Shown here piece after piece: positions 17,579 to 26,161 of a DNA stretch of 64,000 bases. This stretch comes from Chloroflexota bacterium (lineage in GTDB: Bacteria > Chloroflexota > Chloroflexia > Thermomicrobiales > UBA6265), in NCBI GenBank assembly GCA_023389575.1, contig JAEWEG010000054.1, positions 1 through 64,000 on the forward strand, given 5' to 3'. The translations under genes and the position numbers were made by a program. Each line of letters begins with the position of its first letter. Positions within the stretch are counted from its first letter, which is position 1. Under the pieces are notes generated by a model that saw only the letters and a program-made list of their open reading frames with translations, did not search any database and was not told the origin of the DNA.

Positions 17579-17810
17579 GTGTTTTTCGGCCACAATAATC
17601 CATTAATACAATTAATGCCCTTCGAGGGGTGAGTTTGCCCGGAACGACGGGCTTCTTGGCTGCTCGAATTAATGGACGAATTCGAATTAATGTTGAGTGC
17701 GGTAATTGTGTTGTCGTGTGCCGCGACATGGTTGATGGGCCTTTCGTGAACCAGGTGGGCTCTTCCTGACAGGCACGAGGCCTGTCAGTACTCGGTGAAC
17801 GCATCGAAAC
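17579..17810 (-). repeat. Dispersed intergenic repeat, copy B (inverted)
   Basis: The reverse complement of this segment shares seven ordered blocks with 7773-8039, including ATTAATGGATTATTGT and CAACATTAATT. It lies 9.5 kb away in opposite orientation. This copy contains a perfect 9-bp hairpin (17766-17788) absent from copy A. Apart from this element, the 17494-17986 gap holds only the promoter region of the next gene. Confidence 0.7.
17766..17788. repeat. Perfect hairpin inside repeat copy B
   Basis: CTGACAGGC / GCCTGTCAG arms around a 5-base ACGAG loop. There is no T-run, so a terminator is uncertain. Confidence 0.5.
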
Positions 17811-17986
17811 GGGGAGAACCCGCCATCCGGCGAGAATTGGTCTAGCGGTTCGCAGGGAATGAGGGGCGGCAGGTGACATGCACTTGGCGACCTGTATGCT
17901 CGAAGTCATGAGGAGAACAGGGAGCGGCATGGTGGTGACGCCACCGCGGTAATGGGCGGGAGCGAGGTTTGGTGGGAGTGGGCCGG

Positions 17987-19411
17987 ATGATGCGTATGGT
18001 GCTGGTGGCGGTGGTGGTGCTGTCGATGGTGGCGTCGTTGACACCACTGGAGACGGGAGCGGCGGCGAGGGGTCCCGACCTGCGGCTGCGACCCAACGAC
18101 GGACTGGTGGGCGAGACGGTGCTGGCGCGAGGAAAGGATTTCCCGGCGGGGGCGACCGGCGACATCGTGTGGGATGGCGTTCCGGAGCCGGTGGGAGAGT
18201 TTACGGCGGATGGGGAGGGCTCGTTCGAGGTGTCGATCACCGTGCCGGATGTGCCGCCGCGGGTGTACGTGGTCACGGCGATTGCTGGCGACGAGCAGGC
18301 CGCCGACCAGTTTACCGTGGAGGTTGAGGAGGACGCGAAGGGAGAGCCAGCGTCTCCGGTGGAGCCAGGGCCGATGCCGGAGTGGATGGCCGATGCGGTA
18401 CCGCCTGTTGAGGTGGCGTTCGCGGCCAATTCATGCGATGAGCCCGGAGCACGGGAGGTTACGGTGACAACCGGGGCGGAGCTGGAAGCGGCGTTGGCGG
18501 ATGCACAACCTGGGGACAGGATCACGCTGACCGACGCCATCTATACCGGGAACTTCCTGGCGGAGGGCGATGCCACCGGGGAGGAACGGATATCGCTGTG
18601 CGGATCGCGGGGAGCCGTGATTGATGGAGGAGGCTGGGAGCACAGTGGGTATGCCCTGCACCTGCTCGGCGATTACTGGACCGTGTCCGGCGTCACGGTG
18701 ACCGATGCGCAAAAGGGCGTGATGGCCGATGGCGTGACCGGAGTGGTGGTCGATGGGATCGAGGTGCACACGATTGGGCATGAGGCGGTGCATTTTCGGT
18801 CGCACAGCACGGACAACGTGATCCAGCGGAGCGACATTCACGATACGGGGCTGGACAACGAGAAGTTCGGCGAAGGGGTGTACCTGGGAACGGCGGTGTC
18901 GAACTGGGAACGGTACACCGAGGGTGAGCCGGACAGGAGCGACCGGAACCAGGTGCTGGTGAACAGGATCTGGAACACGACATCGGAGAGCCTGGATATC
19001 AAGGAAGGGACGGAAGGTGGCCTGGTGGTGGGCAACCTGTTCGACGGATCGCTGTTGAGCGGTGGGGATTCGTGGGTGGATGTGAAGGGCAACGGCTACC
19101 TGCTGCGAGGCAACGTGGGGATGAACAGCACGCAGGACGGGTTCCAGACCCATGTGATCGACAACATGGAGTGGGGCCGGGCAAACGTGTTCGAACTGAA
19201 CGAGGCGAATGTGAACGGGCCAGGAGTGGGGTTTTACATTCACCAGCCGGAGGGAAGGGGCAACGTTGTGCGGTGCGACAACGTGGTGACTGGCGCGGAG
19301 GGTGGCGTGACGAACCTGGAAGAAGGATGCGCTGACCGCGATGCCGTCGGGCAGGGTGATTGGTCATGGCTGGAGGGCTTCGGCGGTGACCGGTGGTACG
19401 GGGACAGTTGA
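17987..19411 (+). CDS. Secreted right-handed beta-helix protein with N-terminal Ig-like domain
   Basis: 474 residues from ATG-ATG; an in-frame TTG at 17969 with a better ribosome site would add six residues. A signal peptide (MVLVAVVVLSMVASL) is followed by an IPT/Ig-like domain to about 110, an acidic Pro-rich linker, and then a right-handed parallel beta-helix. The helix has rungs such as WTVSGVTVTDAQKGVMADG and VVDGIEVHTIGHEAVHFR. Such helices occur in pectate lyases, alginate epimerases and other polysaccharide-acting proteins, but no catalytic set is recognised. Binding or cleaving an acidic glycan outside the cell is an inference. Confidence 0.78.
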   Translation: MMRMVLVAVVVLSMVASLTPLETGAAARGPDLRLRPNDGLVGETVLARGKDFPAGATGDIVWDGVPEPVGEFTADGEGSFEVSITVPDVPPRVYVVTAIAGDEQAADQFTVEVEEDAKGEPASPVEPGPMPEWMADAVPPVEVAFAANSCDEPGAREVTVTTGAELEAALADAQPGDRITLTDAIYTGNFLAEGDATGEERISLCGSRGAVIDGGGWEHSGYALHLLGDYWTVSGVTVTDAQKGVMADGVTGVVVDGIEVHTIGHEAVHFRSHSTDNVIQRSDIHDTGLDNEKFGEGVYLGTAVSNWERYTEGEPDRSDRNQVLVNRIWNTTSESLDIKEGTEGGLVVGNLFDGSLLSGGDSWVDVKGNGYLLRGNVGMNSTQDGFQTHVIDNMEWGRANVFELNEANVNGPGVGFYIHQPEGRGNVVRCDNVVTGAEGGVTNLEEGCADRDAVGQGDWSWLEGFGGDRWYGDS

Positions 19412-19512
19412 CGGTGGGGCGGCCGCTTGGTGAGATGGTAGGTGGCGATCCATTGCCGCTGGCGGGGTGTTCCTGACCGGCGCGGCAGGCAATCACGCGG
19501 AAGGACTGGAAC

Positions 19513-20547
19513 ATGGCATCTGGGGGATCAGCGTCCGCTGGCATGACTCGTCGTGCCGCGGCGCGGGCCGGCGGGGTGGGGATCGGGGCACTCTCGCTCG
19601 CCGCCGTGACGCGGCTGGCACGCGCCCACGGGGATCATGAGGCCCCAGCGACGCCGGGAGAGATTCCGCCACCGCCGCCCGCCACGCCGACCCCCGCCTG
19701 GCAGGAGCAGATGGACGCTTTTGGGGCCGCCGGCGACTTCACGGTGACGCAAATCAACGACGCCGAGGGTGTGACCGAGAGCGTGTTGCTGGAGATACCG
19801 CCGATCGAATTCACCGGCGAGGGGACGTCCTCGACGTTGCCGGTGGGACCGTTGCAGTACATCTACCGGTTCAAGGATTCGCCGGTGGAAGCGCCTGACG
19901 GATCGCAATTGCCGTTCCAGTATGTGGAGGTCGATTGGAACACCGAAGGAGCCCCGCGTGGCCCGAACGGGTCGTTCGCCTCGCCGCATTTCGACTTCCA
20001 CTTCTACATGTGGCCCCAGGAGCAGGTGGAGGGCGAGCTCACCTGTGTGTCGACGAACGGCAAGACCTGCGATGAGTTCCTGACGGACTACACGCAGATG
20101 CAGCAGTTCCAGTAAATGCCGGAGTCGCGGTACATCCCGGACGGGTACCGGCCGGACTACACGCAGATGCAGCAGTTCCAGTACATGCCGGAGTCGCGGT
20201 ACATCCCGGACGGGTACCGGCCGGACGTGGATTCGGCGATTCCGGCGATGGGCCTTCACCTGCTGGACATGACGCAGGTGTACAGCGTGGAGGCGGTGAA
20301 TCACTATCCGGTGCTGATCTATGGCACGTTCGGGGGAACGGTGATGTTCGCCGAGGCATCGGTGACGCTGTTCACGCTGCAGGACGCGATGGTGGCCGAG
20401 GGGAACCGGCTCTCGTTTCCGTTCCGGCAGCCGGAGGCGTTCCAGCAGGATATCGACTGGCCGACGGAGTTCGTGATCGAGTACCTGCCAGACACGGGCG
20501 GGTTCATGGTGGGGTTCGAAGGGTTCAATCGCCACAAGGCGAGTTGA
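19513..20547 (+). pseudogene. DUF5602/TTHB210-like secreted protein, interrupted by an in-frame TAA
   Basis: One frame runs from the ATG at 19513 (AAGGA upstream) to the TGA at 20545-20547, except for a TAA at 20113-20115. Without it the product would be 344 residues. The N-terminus has a Tat-type signal (MTRRAAARAGGVGIGAL) and an ATP-rich linker. The core contains HFDFHFYMWP and PAMGLHLLD, recalling the TTHB210-like (DUF5602) family of unknown function. The stop lies in the first copy of a 69-bp tandem repeat; the second copy reads TAC at the same place. The upstream piece alone is 200 residues, and the downstream piece could restart at the ATG at 20116. Sequencing error cannot be excluded. 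Confidence 0.75.
20086..20223 (+). repeat. 69-bp in-frame tandem duplication
   Basis: Bases 20086-20154 and 20155-20223 are identical except for one base (A at 20115, C at 20184). The unit encodes 23 residues starting DYTQMQQFQ. The single difference makes a stop codon in the first copy. Near identity implies a very recent duplication. Confidence 0.9.
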
Positions 20548-20580
20548 ACAGGGGCGGCACGACGCTCCAACGAATAAACG

Positions 20581-20618
20581 AGAACGGAGCCGGTGTCCTA
20601 GGACGCCGGCTCCGTTCT
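20581..20618. terminator. Bidirectional terminator
   Basis: A perfect 13-bp stem, AGAACGGAGCCGG / CCGGCTCCGTTCT, with an inner GTCC/GGAC pairing, lies between the convergent DUF5602-like and padR-like genes. Confidence 0.8.
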
Positions 20619-20634
20619 TCGTGCTGGAGAGGGT

Positions 20635-21201
20635 TTATTCGGCGAGCATGCCGTAGATCTTGCGGCGGGCTTCGTTCAGGAGTTCCGCGGCGCGGAGGCG
20701 CTGCTCCTCGGTGCCGGATTCCGAGAGCTCGCGGGTGGCGCCCATGAGCTTGCGGAGACCCTGGTGAAGTTGTTCCTGGCCGTCGGTGAGGGCGCGGCCG
20801 TTCTCCCAGACGCGCTCGACGCGCTCCTTGTTCTCGACGAGGAATTCGCGGCCCTGGTCGGTGATGGTGTACCCGGCCTGCTCGTCGCCTTCGCCCTCGC
20901 TGGCGATCAGCCCCTCCTCGGCGAGTTGCCGGAGAACGGGGTAGATGGAGCCGGGGCTGGGGCGCCAGCGGCCAGAGGTGCGATCGGTGATCTGACCGAT
21001 GAGGCTGTAGCCGTTGGCCGGAGCCTGGCCAAGAATGGCGAGAATGGCCAGCCGGACATCGCCCCGGCGGGCGCGGGGGCCGCCCCGGCGCATGCCGGAG
21101 AGGCGGGGATCGAGGCCGTGGCGGTGTTCGCCGTGGCGGAAGCGGAAGTCGGAGCCGCGCTGGCGGCCGTGGTCACGAATGCATCCTTGTGGAGTTCGCA
21201 T
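20635..21201 (-). CDS. PadR-family transcriptional regulator
   Basis: 188 residues with a His/Arg-rich N-terminal tail (about 1-45) common in this subgroup. The PadR winged helix follows: RLAILAILGQAPANGYSLI, then WRPSPGSIYPVLRQLAEEGLI. The C-terminal part from about 115 is a helical dimerisation region. PadR proteins repress stress or efflux genes and often themselves. A near-perfect ATATATC/GATATAT palindrome lies 45 bp upstream of the start, which supports autorepression. No target gene is obvious nearby. Confidence 0.9.
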   Translation of the reverse strand: MRTPQGCIRDHGRQRGSDFRFRHGEHRHGLDPRLSGMRRGGPRARRGDVRLAILAILGQAPANGYSLIGQITDRTSGRWRPSPGSIYPVLRQLAEEGLIASEGEGDEQAGYTITDQGREFLVENKERVERVWENGRALTDGQEQLHQGLRKLMGATRELSESGTEEQRLRAAELLNEARRKIYGMLAE

Positions 21202-21245
21202 GGGTTGGTGTCCTTTCAGGTCGTATCGAATCCAGCCATGTCAGA

Positions 21246-21261
21246 ATATATCACGATATAT
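21246..21261. promoter_or_regulatory. Candidate PadR operator
   Basis: ATATATC-AC-GATATAT, a perfect 7-bp inverted repeat in an AT-rich patch of an otherwise GC-rich genome, located 45-60 bp upstream of the padR-like start. It resembles published ATAT-type PadR sites in form. Confidence 0.65.
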
Positions 21262-21625
21262 CGTTTGTCAATAGCGACTGTGTTCATGGCCGCGGAGTGT
21301 AAGCGACGAGGTGGCATGGGGTCCGACCCTGAGAGGAGGTTCGTTCTGACAATGGATCGCGATGGGGTGGTGCGTGTATGGGACACCGCCTGACGGCGGC
21401 AGGACTTTGTCCATGGATTCATCGGCTTCGCCTCTGAATGACGGACCTGGTTTGACGTGTCGGAGGTGGGAGATCGGCGGGCGTGCGCATGGCGGACAAT
21501 CACGCGCTCGCCTGGGGCTCTCCGGATTGTTCCTCCAGGAGACCGGGCTGGTTGACTTCGCGGGGGTGGGGCGGCAGTGTGGGGTGAGCGTTGTTGTCCC
21601 AATGGTTATCTAGGAGTGGAAGCTC
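21262..21625. other. Intergenic region with a possible WD-repeat remnant
   Basis: About 360 bp before the SRPBCC-cupin gene. Bases 21316-21393 on the plus strand read a 25-codon tail ending FVLTMDRDGVVRVWDTA and a stop, which looks like the last blade of a WD40 protein, but nothing upstream continues it. The rest shows no gene. Confidence 0.3.
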
Positions 21626-22516
21626 ATGGCCACGATCGAGCCGATTGTCACGTCGACCACGGTGAAGGTGCCGCCTGGTGTCGCCTTTGAGATCTTCGTG
21701 GAGGAGGTCAATCGGTGGTGGAAGCCGGGACCGTATTTCTGGAACGACCCGGATCGGGCGATCGACATTCGGTTCGAGCGGGGCGTGAATGGCCGATGGA
21801 TTGAGTGCTACGACCTGCTTGGCGACGACGTGTTCGTGATGGGTGAGATAACCGGCTGGATCCCTGGCGAGTCGATCGCCATGACGTACCGGACGGTCTC
21901 GCTGGGGGAGTTCGGGTATCCGGTGGAGATCGGCTTCGCAGGGGCGGGCGACGGAACATTGGTGACCCTGCGCCATGGTGGTTGGGAACAACTGGGCGAC
22001 GAGGCCGTGGAGAGCCGCGACCGGTATGCCCGAGGATGGGATTCGGTGCTGGGATGGTTCCAGAACTGGGCAGACTGGGGGTCGCCACGACGGCTCGGTG
22101 ACCGGCTTCCCGCGGTGAAGGGCTACGTGCTGCAACCGGGCGAGGGAGTGGGTGAGGATGGACCGATGAAGGCGTCCAGGAGATCGACCGGAGGGAGCCT
22201 GTCCATCACCGAGTCGGTGACGGTGGGTGGCGCGCCGGCCCACACGCACCGGCACGACGATGAGGTGTTCTACGTGCTGGACGGGGTGTTGAAGGTCACG
22301 CTCGATGGGGTGGAGCATACCGTTCCAGCGGGTGGGACGGCGTACATTCCGCGCGGGGCGGTCCATGCCTGGGATACGGAAGGCGAGGCGCGGTTGCTGA
22401 TCATCACCGCGCCGGGCGGCCTGGAGGAGTTCCTGGCCCAGCTGCACACCTGGCCGGAGGGGTATGCGGACGGCTGGCGGGTTCTGGGTGAGCGGTACGG
22501 GTACTCGCTGGTGTAG
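21626..22516 (+). CDS. SRPBCC (AHSA1-like) domain fused to a cupin domain
   Basis: 296 residues. Residues 1-150 match the SRPBCC/AHSA1 ligand-binding fold: TSTTVKVPPGVAFEIFVEEV at the start, RFERGVNGRWIE in the middle, and GWDSVLGWFQNW in the long final helix. Residues 190-280 form a cupin with HTHRHDDEVFYVLDG and IPRGAVHAW, which would hold a metal. The fusion suggests a small-molecule sensor, isomerase or scavenger, but no substrate can be named. An AGGAG site precedes the ATG. It ends 72 bp before a toxin-antitoxin locus. Confidence 0.82.
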   Translation: MATIEPIVTSTTVKVPPGVAFEIFVEEVNRWWKPGPYFWNDPDRAIDIRFERGVNGRWIECYDLLGDDVFVMGEITGWIPGESIAMTYRTVSLGEFGYPVEIGFAGAGDGTLVTLRHGGWEQLGDEAVESRDRYARGWDSVLGWFQNWADWGSPRRLGDRLPAVKGYVLQPGEGVGEDGPMKASRRSTGGSLSITESVTVGGAPAHTHRHDDEVFYVLDGVLKVTLDGVEHTVPAGGTAYIPRGAVHAWDTEGEARLLIITAPGGLEEFLAQLHTWPEGYADGWRVLGERYGYSLV

Positions 22517-22588
22517 GTGGCGATTGTGATGCGGGGCAGTCCGGACTATCGCCTGGAAACCATACAATGGAGGTATGGAGGATTTCCG

Positions 22589-22798
22589 ATGCATCAGTGG
22601 CCCCCGCGAGATTCGAACGAGTGGACGATCGAGGAAGCCGAGCAACACTTCGATGAGGTGTTCGATCGGGCGTTTCAGGACGGACCGCAATTGCTGATCG
22701 ACGATGGCGTGCCCGTGGCGTACCTGGTGTCGAAGGACGACTGGCGTCGAAAGCAGGCTGGGCGGCCGCTGGCGCATGAGGAACAGGAGGCCGGGTGA
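22589..22798 (+). CDS. Phd/YefM-like antitoxin (first of two)
   Basis: 69 residues from the ATG at 22589, with GGAGG 7 bases upstream; the frame extends upstream without support. The Phd fold is recognisable: EWTIEEAEQHFDEVFDRA, then GPQLLIDDGVPVAYLVSKDDW. Such proteins bind DNA and neutralise a partner toxin. Its stop overlaps the next gene (TGATG). The toxin downstream and the second antitoxin are broken, so this copy may be an orphan regulator. Confidence 0.75.
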   Translation: MHQWPPRDSNEWTIEEAEQHFDEVFDRAFQDGPQLLIDDGVPVAYLVSKDDWRRKQAGRPLAHEEQEAG

Positions 22799-23138
22799 TG
22801 GCTGTCCGGAAACCTAAGGAATGGACGGTGGAGGAAGCGCGGCGTCACCTGCGCGCGCTGGTTGGAGAAGCGAAGCAGGTTGGCCCGCTCCTGGTCGAGC
22901 GGCCGGACGATCGGGAAGCTCTGGTTGTTCCGCTGAATGACTGGGCAACGGGAGACCAGAAGGTGGAAGCCTGGCCGATCTGTTCCTGAACTCGCCTTTG
23001 AGAGGCTCGGACATCGACCTGGAGCGGGATGCGATGTCGATTGAGGACTTCGATCAGTGGATAGAGGACCGGGGCACGCTCGATGATCTGGAGCGGCGGG
23101 CCGATACGCCGCGGAAAGCGCGTGGGAGCCGGGATTGA
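22798..23138 (+). pseudogene. Frameshifted second Phd-like antitoxin
   Basis: The start reads EWTVEEARRHLRALVGEA and LVVPLNDW, homologous to the preceding antitoxin, then stops early at 22987-22989. In the frame one base behind, the family tail continues as RPEGGSLADLFLNSP, then LRGSDIDLERD and an acidic end, stopping at 23136-23138. A single-base indel around 22940-22955 therefore breaks the gene. This is either true decay or an assembly error. Confidence 0.7.
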
Positions 23139-23578
23139 ATTTCCTGCTCGACACGAACGTCGTTTCGGAGTTCCGGCGTCAGGTTCCAGAGCAAGGTGTC
23201 GTGGACTTTCTGGCGACGGTCGATCCTTTCACCGTGCACATGAGCGTGGTGACCATCATGGAGTTGCACAAGGGAATCGCCATGCTTCCCAAGGGCAGGC
23301 GCCGCGCGGATCTTGAAGCCTGGCTCACTCTCACGTTGATACCGTCGTTCGACGACCGAATCTTGGGGATCGACCAGGCAACGGCGGCGATGTGTTGAAG
23401 ATTGCTGGGTGAGCGTCACCTGGGGTCGACGATTCGACGCCTCATGGATTTCTGGCTGGCGGCAACCGCCTTGCGACACGACCTGACGCTTGTGACACGA
23501 AACGAGCGGGACTTTCGGGATTTTGGAGTCGTCGTTCTCAATCCCTGGCGAACGGCGGAAGCGAGTGAGCGGTCATGA
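23135..23578 (+). pseudogene. vapC: VapC-like PIN-domain toxin with internal stop
   Basis: From a TTG start overlapping the antitoxin stop, the frame begins NFLLDTNVVSEFRR, typical of PIN-domain ribonucleases. An in-frame TGA at 23396-23398 interrupts it after 87 residues. The same frame resumes with RLLGERHLGS, MDFWLAATALRHDLTLVTRN and ERDF to the stop at 23576-23578. The catalytic Asp residues of the second half lie after the stop, so a truncated product should be inactive. It overlaps the next start by four bases (ATGA). Confidence 0.75.
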
Positions 23579-24366
23579 TTGACGAGGCGTTCCGGGCGAG
23601 GTGGGTCGAGCGGCTGAGGACGGAGATTCACGGAGCGCTGGCGGTGATCCTGAAAGGGAGTCATGTGCGGGGGAACGACGGGCCGTTCAGTGACGTCGAT
23701 TTCGATGTGCTGGTGGACGACACGGAGATTGAGGACCCATACCCGGTGTGGATGGTGGAGCATGACGGGCGGCTGGTGCATGTATCGGTGGCGGTGGAAC
23801 GGCTGAACGACTGGCTGGCGGGTTTCAAGGAAGAGGCAAGCTGGTCGTTCGGGTTTCCGTCGCGCGAGGTGACGCGCTTGCTGTGGGTGGCGCGGCAATC
23901 ACTGGCGGCGGAACTGGATCGGCCGTGGCGGGAGCATCCGGCGGCGGAGCCGGAGCTGGAGGACTTCATCGAGGAACTGGGCAAGGCCCGGAACGCGGCC
24001 GCGCGGGGCGACGAGCTACCCATGCGGCTGGCGGTTCAGGAGATCGCTGAGCTGGCGCCGACATTGCTGGCGCCGTTGAACGAGCCGCGGTTTCCGTGCA
24101 CACGACCGGAGGCGATCGCGATGGCGCTCGACCTGGAGACGGTTCCAGATTGCTATAGGGAGGACATGCTCGACTGCCTGGGCCTCAGCGGGCGGGCGAT
24201 GACGGCCGATGAGACGCTGGCGGCGGGAGAGCGGCTGGTGATGGGGACGCTGGCGCTGGTGGAGGCCAACGTCGAGGTGTTCGAGCCGCTGGTGAAACCC
24301 AGGTTGCTGGGGTTGGTCCGGGACGGGACCATGCGGCGCTATCTGGAGCAGGGCATCCCCAGTTGA
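23575..24366 (+). CDS. Nucleotidyltransferase-fold protein
   Basis: 263 residues. The pol-beta-type signature reads GSHVRGNDGPFSDVDFDVLV around residues 28-48, with the GS and the metal-binding DxD in place. The C-terminal two thirds is helical and of no named family. Such proteins add nucleotides to small molecules or proteins, for example aminoglycoside transferases or the MNT half of HEPN-MNT toxin systems. No HEPN partner is seen here. It is coupled by a 4-base overlap to the broken toxin gene. Confidence 0.75.
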   Translation: MIDEAFRARWVERLRTEIHGALAVILKGSHVRGNDGPFSDVDFDVLVDDTEIEDPYPVWMVEHDGRLVHVSVAVERLNDWLAGFKEEASWSFGFPSREVTRLLWVARQSLAAELDRPWREHPAAEPELEDFIEELGKARNAAARGDELPMRLAVQEIAELAPTLLAPLNEPRFPCTRPEAIAMALDLETVPDCYREDMLDCLGLSGRAMTADETLAAGERLVMGTLALVEANVEVFEPLVKPRLLGLVRDGTMRRYLEQGIPS

Positions 24367-24369
24367 GGA

Positions 24370-24399
24370 GAACGGGCCCGGACGTTTTTGGGCCCGTTC
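24370..24399. terminator. Bidirectional terminator
   Basis: A perfect 10-bp stem GAACGGGCCC / GGGCCCGTTC with a T-rich loop lies between the convergent nucleotidyltransferase and carboxypeptidase genes. Confidence 0.75.
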
Positions 24400-24414
24400 G
24401 GCGCGGGTGAACGG

Positions 24415-26145
24415 TCACCCCAGTCGGATGTCGAGCGTGGCGGTACCGGCTTTCGGGGTGGCGGCGGTGACGGTGACCGTGGACCCGGCGACCGTGGACC
24501 CGGCTGGCTGGCGGACGATCCATTCCGCCTTCGCGCGGTTCAACATGGGCGAGACATCGCGCCACAGCAACTGCCCGTGAATGGATGAGCGGCCGTCCAG
24601 GTGGCCGATTTCCACCTCCGGCTCGCCGGAGATGAGCTCGCCACCCTCACCCAGGTCGATGGTGACCTTGACGGGTTTGGCAACTCCGGATCTTCGGCCC
24701 ATGTCGGTGACGAAGGTGGGCAGGAAGCCGCTGTTGTGGACCGCCAGCGATACCTTGTGGATATCGCTTCCGAGCGACTCGACATTCACGTCGCGGATTT
24801 CGAGGAGGGGAGCGGTCTGGGCGGCGCGGAGGACGAACCGGGCGTTGGGGGCGGTGACCTCCTCCAGCATGGAGCCGGGCGGGTTGGTGGTGGTGAAGGT
24901 GCTCTCCCAGCCGCCGATTTCGACCGGTCCCAGTTGCGGGTGCTCGAACGGCGTCCAGTCTCGGAACCCCTCGCCCTCCACCTCGCGGTCGAGTACGGCG
25001 AGCATCGCGGCGTCATGTCCCTCGGGACGGTCCTTGAAGAAGCCAATGAAATCGGTGACTTCTATTCCCGCCTTCTTCGGTAGCGACCAGAGTTCGGTGG
25101 AGAAGGCGATCAGGCCGAGTTGTTCGTAGACCCAGTCGAGCAGGCCGCCCTTCATCGCCTGTTTCCGGTCATAGGCGAAGTCGTCGTAAATGCCGATGCA
25201 GGGATAGCCGGTTTCTTCCTCGCCCAGCTTGCCGATGGCGATGTAGTTGTTGCGATCGGTGGCGGGCATGTCGCTGGTTGGGTGGGCCGTCGGCGGACGG
25301 AGGATGACGGCGGACCAGGTGTGGAAATGCTGCGAGCCGTGGATGTTGGGGTGGGCGATCAGGAAATCGGCCAGGGCGCGGGTTTCAGGCTCGGAGAGGG
25401 GGTAGGCGCCGGCGCCGTCCTGGACCCAGTGTGGCGCCCAGTCGGCCGGGAAGTTGCGATTGGCGTCGAGGCCGTGGAGAGTGGGCGCGATGGGGACGCG
25501 CACGCCGTCCCAGTTCTGGATTTCGCCCTCGGGGAGGACGAAGTAGAAGTCGCCGTCGAAATCGTCGGGGCCGCGGCGGGTCATGACACGGGGATCGAGC
25601 GTCGAGGCTTTCCAGGGACCGGCGGGGTCCTTGATCCGCATCGAGAGGATGGTGCCGTCGCCGTCAATGTCCTTCTCCACGAGGCCGTCCTGCTGCTCGA
25701 CGTGGGGGAATGGGCGGAGCGAGGAACGGATGAAACCGTTGGGGACCTCGGAGAGGCTGAGGTCCATGCCATCGACGTTGATGGCGGGCACCAGGTAGAA
25801 GGTGGTGTGGGTCAGCAGGCGCTGGATGGCGGGGTCGTGCAGGCTGGTGAGCAGGTGGTTGACCAGCCAGAGCACGGTGGCGACTCCGGTGACCTCGTCG
25901 GCGTGGATGTTGGCGTCGACGAAGTAGGCGGGCTTCGATTCTGGCGAGCCGGTGGCGCGGTCGGTGATGGTGAGCAACCAGATGTCGCGGCCTTCCAGCG
26001 ACTGGCCGATGCTCTCGATGGAGACGAGGTTCGGATGCTCGGCGGCCCAGCGGTGGAGGAGGTCGGTGAGTTCGGCGTATCGGTAATAGCGGTCGGGACG
26101 GTAGTCGCTGGATTCGGCGACCCACTTGCCGGGCGTGATGGGCAT
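24415..26145 (-). CDS. M14-family zinc carboxypeptidase
   Basis: 576 residues; no evident signal peptide. M14 motifs are clear: HxxE zinc ligands in NIHADEV, the substrate-binding DANRNF, the third ligand in GSQHFHTW, and the catalytic Glu in FSTELWS. The last 150 residues are a beta-rich extension ending in a VRQPAGSTVAGSTVTV region. It removes C-terminal residues from peptides. The ribosome site lies next to a five-unit heptamer repeat in the leader. It ends at a shared terminator with the convergent nucleotidyltransferase gene. Confidence 0.9.
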   Translation of the reverse strand: MPITPGKWVAESSDYRPDRYYRYAELTDLLHRWAAEHPNLVSIESIGQSLEGRDIWLLTITDRATGSPESKPAYFVDANIHADEVTGVATVLWLVNHLLTSLHDPAIQRLLTHTTFYLVPAINVDGMDLSLSEVPNGFIRSSLRPFPHVEQQDGLVEKDIDGDGTILSMRIKDPAGPWKASTLDPRVMTRRGPDDFDGDFYFVLPEGEIQNWDGVRVPIAPTLHGLDANRNFPADWAPHWVQDGAGAYPLSEPETRALADFLIAHPNIHGSQHFHTWSAVILRPPTAHPTSDMPATDRNNYIAIGKLGEEETGYPCIGIYDDFAYDRKQAMKGGLLDWVYEQLGLIAFSTELWSLPKKAGIEVTDFIGFFKDRPEGHDAAMLAVLDREVEGEGFRDWTPFEHPQLGPVEIGGWESTFTTTNPPGSMLEEVTAPNARFVLRAAQTAPLLEIRDVNVESLGSDIHKVSLAVHNSGFLPTFVTDMGRRSGVAKPVKVTIDLGEGGELISGEPEVEIGHLDGRSSIHGQLLWRDVSPMLNRAKAEWIVRQPAGSTVAGSTVTVTAATPKAGTATLDIRLG

Positions 26146-26161
26146 TCGCGAGAGACTCCTG

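Noticed and set aside
7773..17810. The repeat-bracketed block considered as a composite transposon
   Set aside because: No transposase, no target-site duplication and strongly diverged repeat copies; recent transposition is unsupported.
20086..20223. Tandem unit considered as a CRISPR or VNTR array
   Set aside because: Only two contiguous in-frame copies without spacers, explained as a coding duplication.
22600..22625. tRNA-like GAGATTCGAAC stretch
   Set aside because: It lies inside the antitoxin coding frame and no cloverleaf can be formed around it.
23396..23398. In-frame TGA in the PIN toxin considered as selenocysteine or recoded codon
   Set aside because: No stem-loop of SECIS type is evident just downstream, and the family has no selenocysteine at this place; nonsense mutation is simpler.
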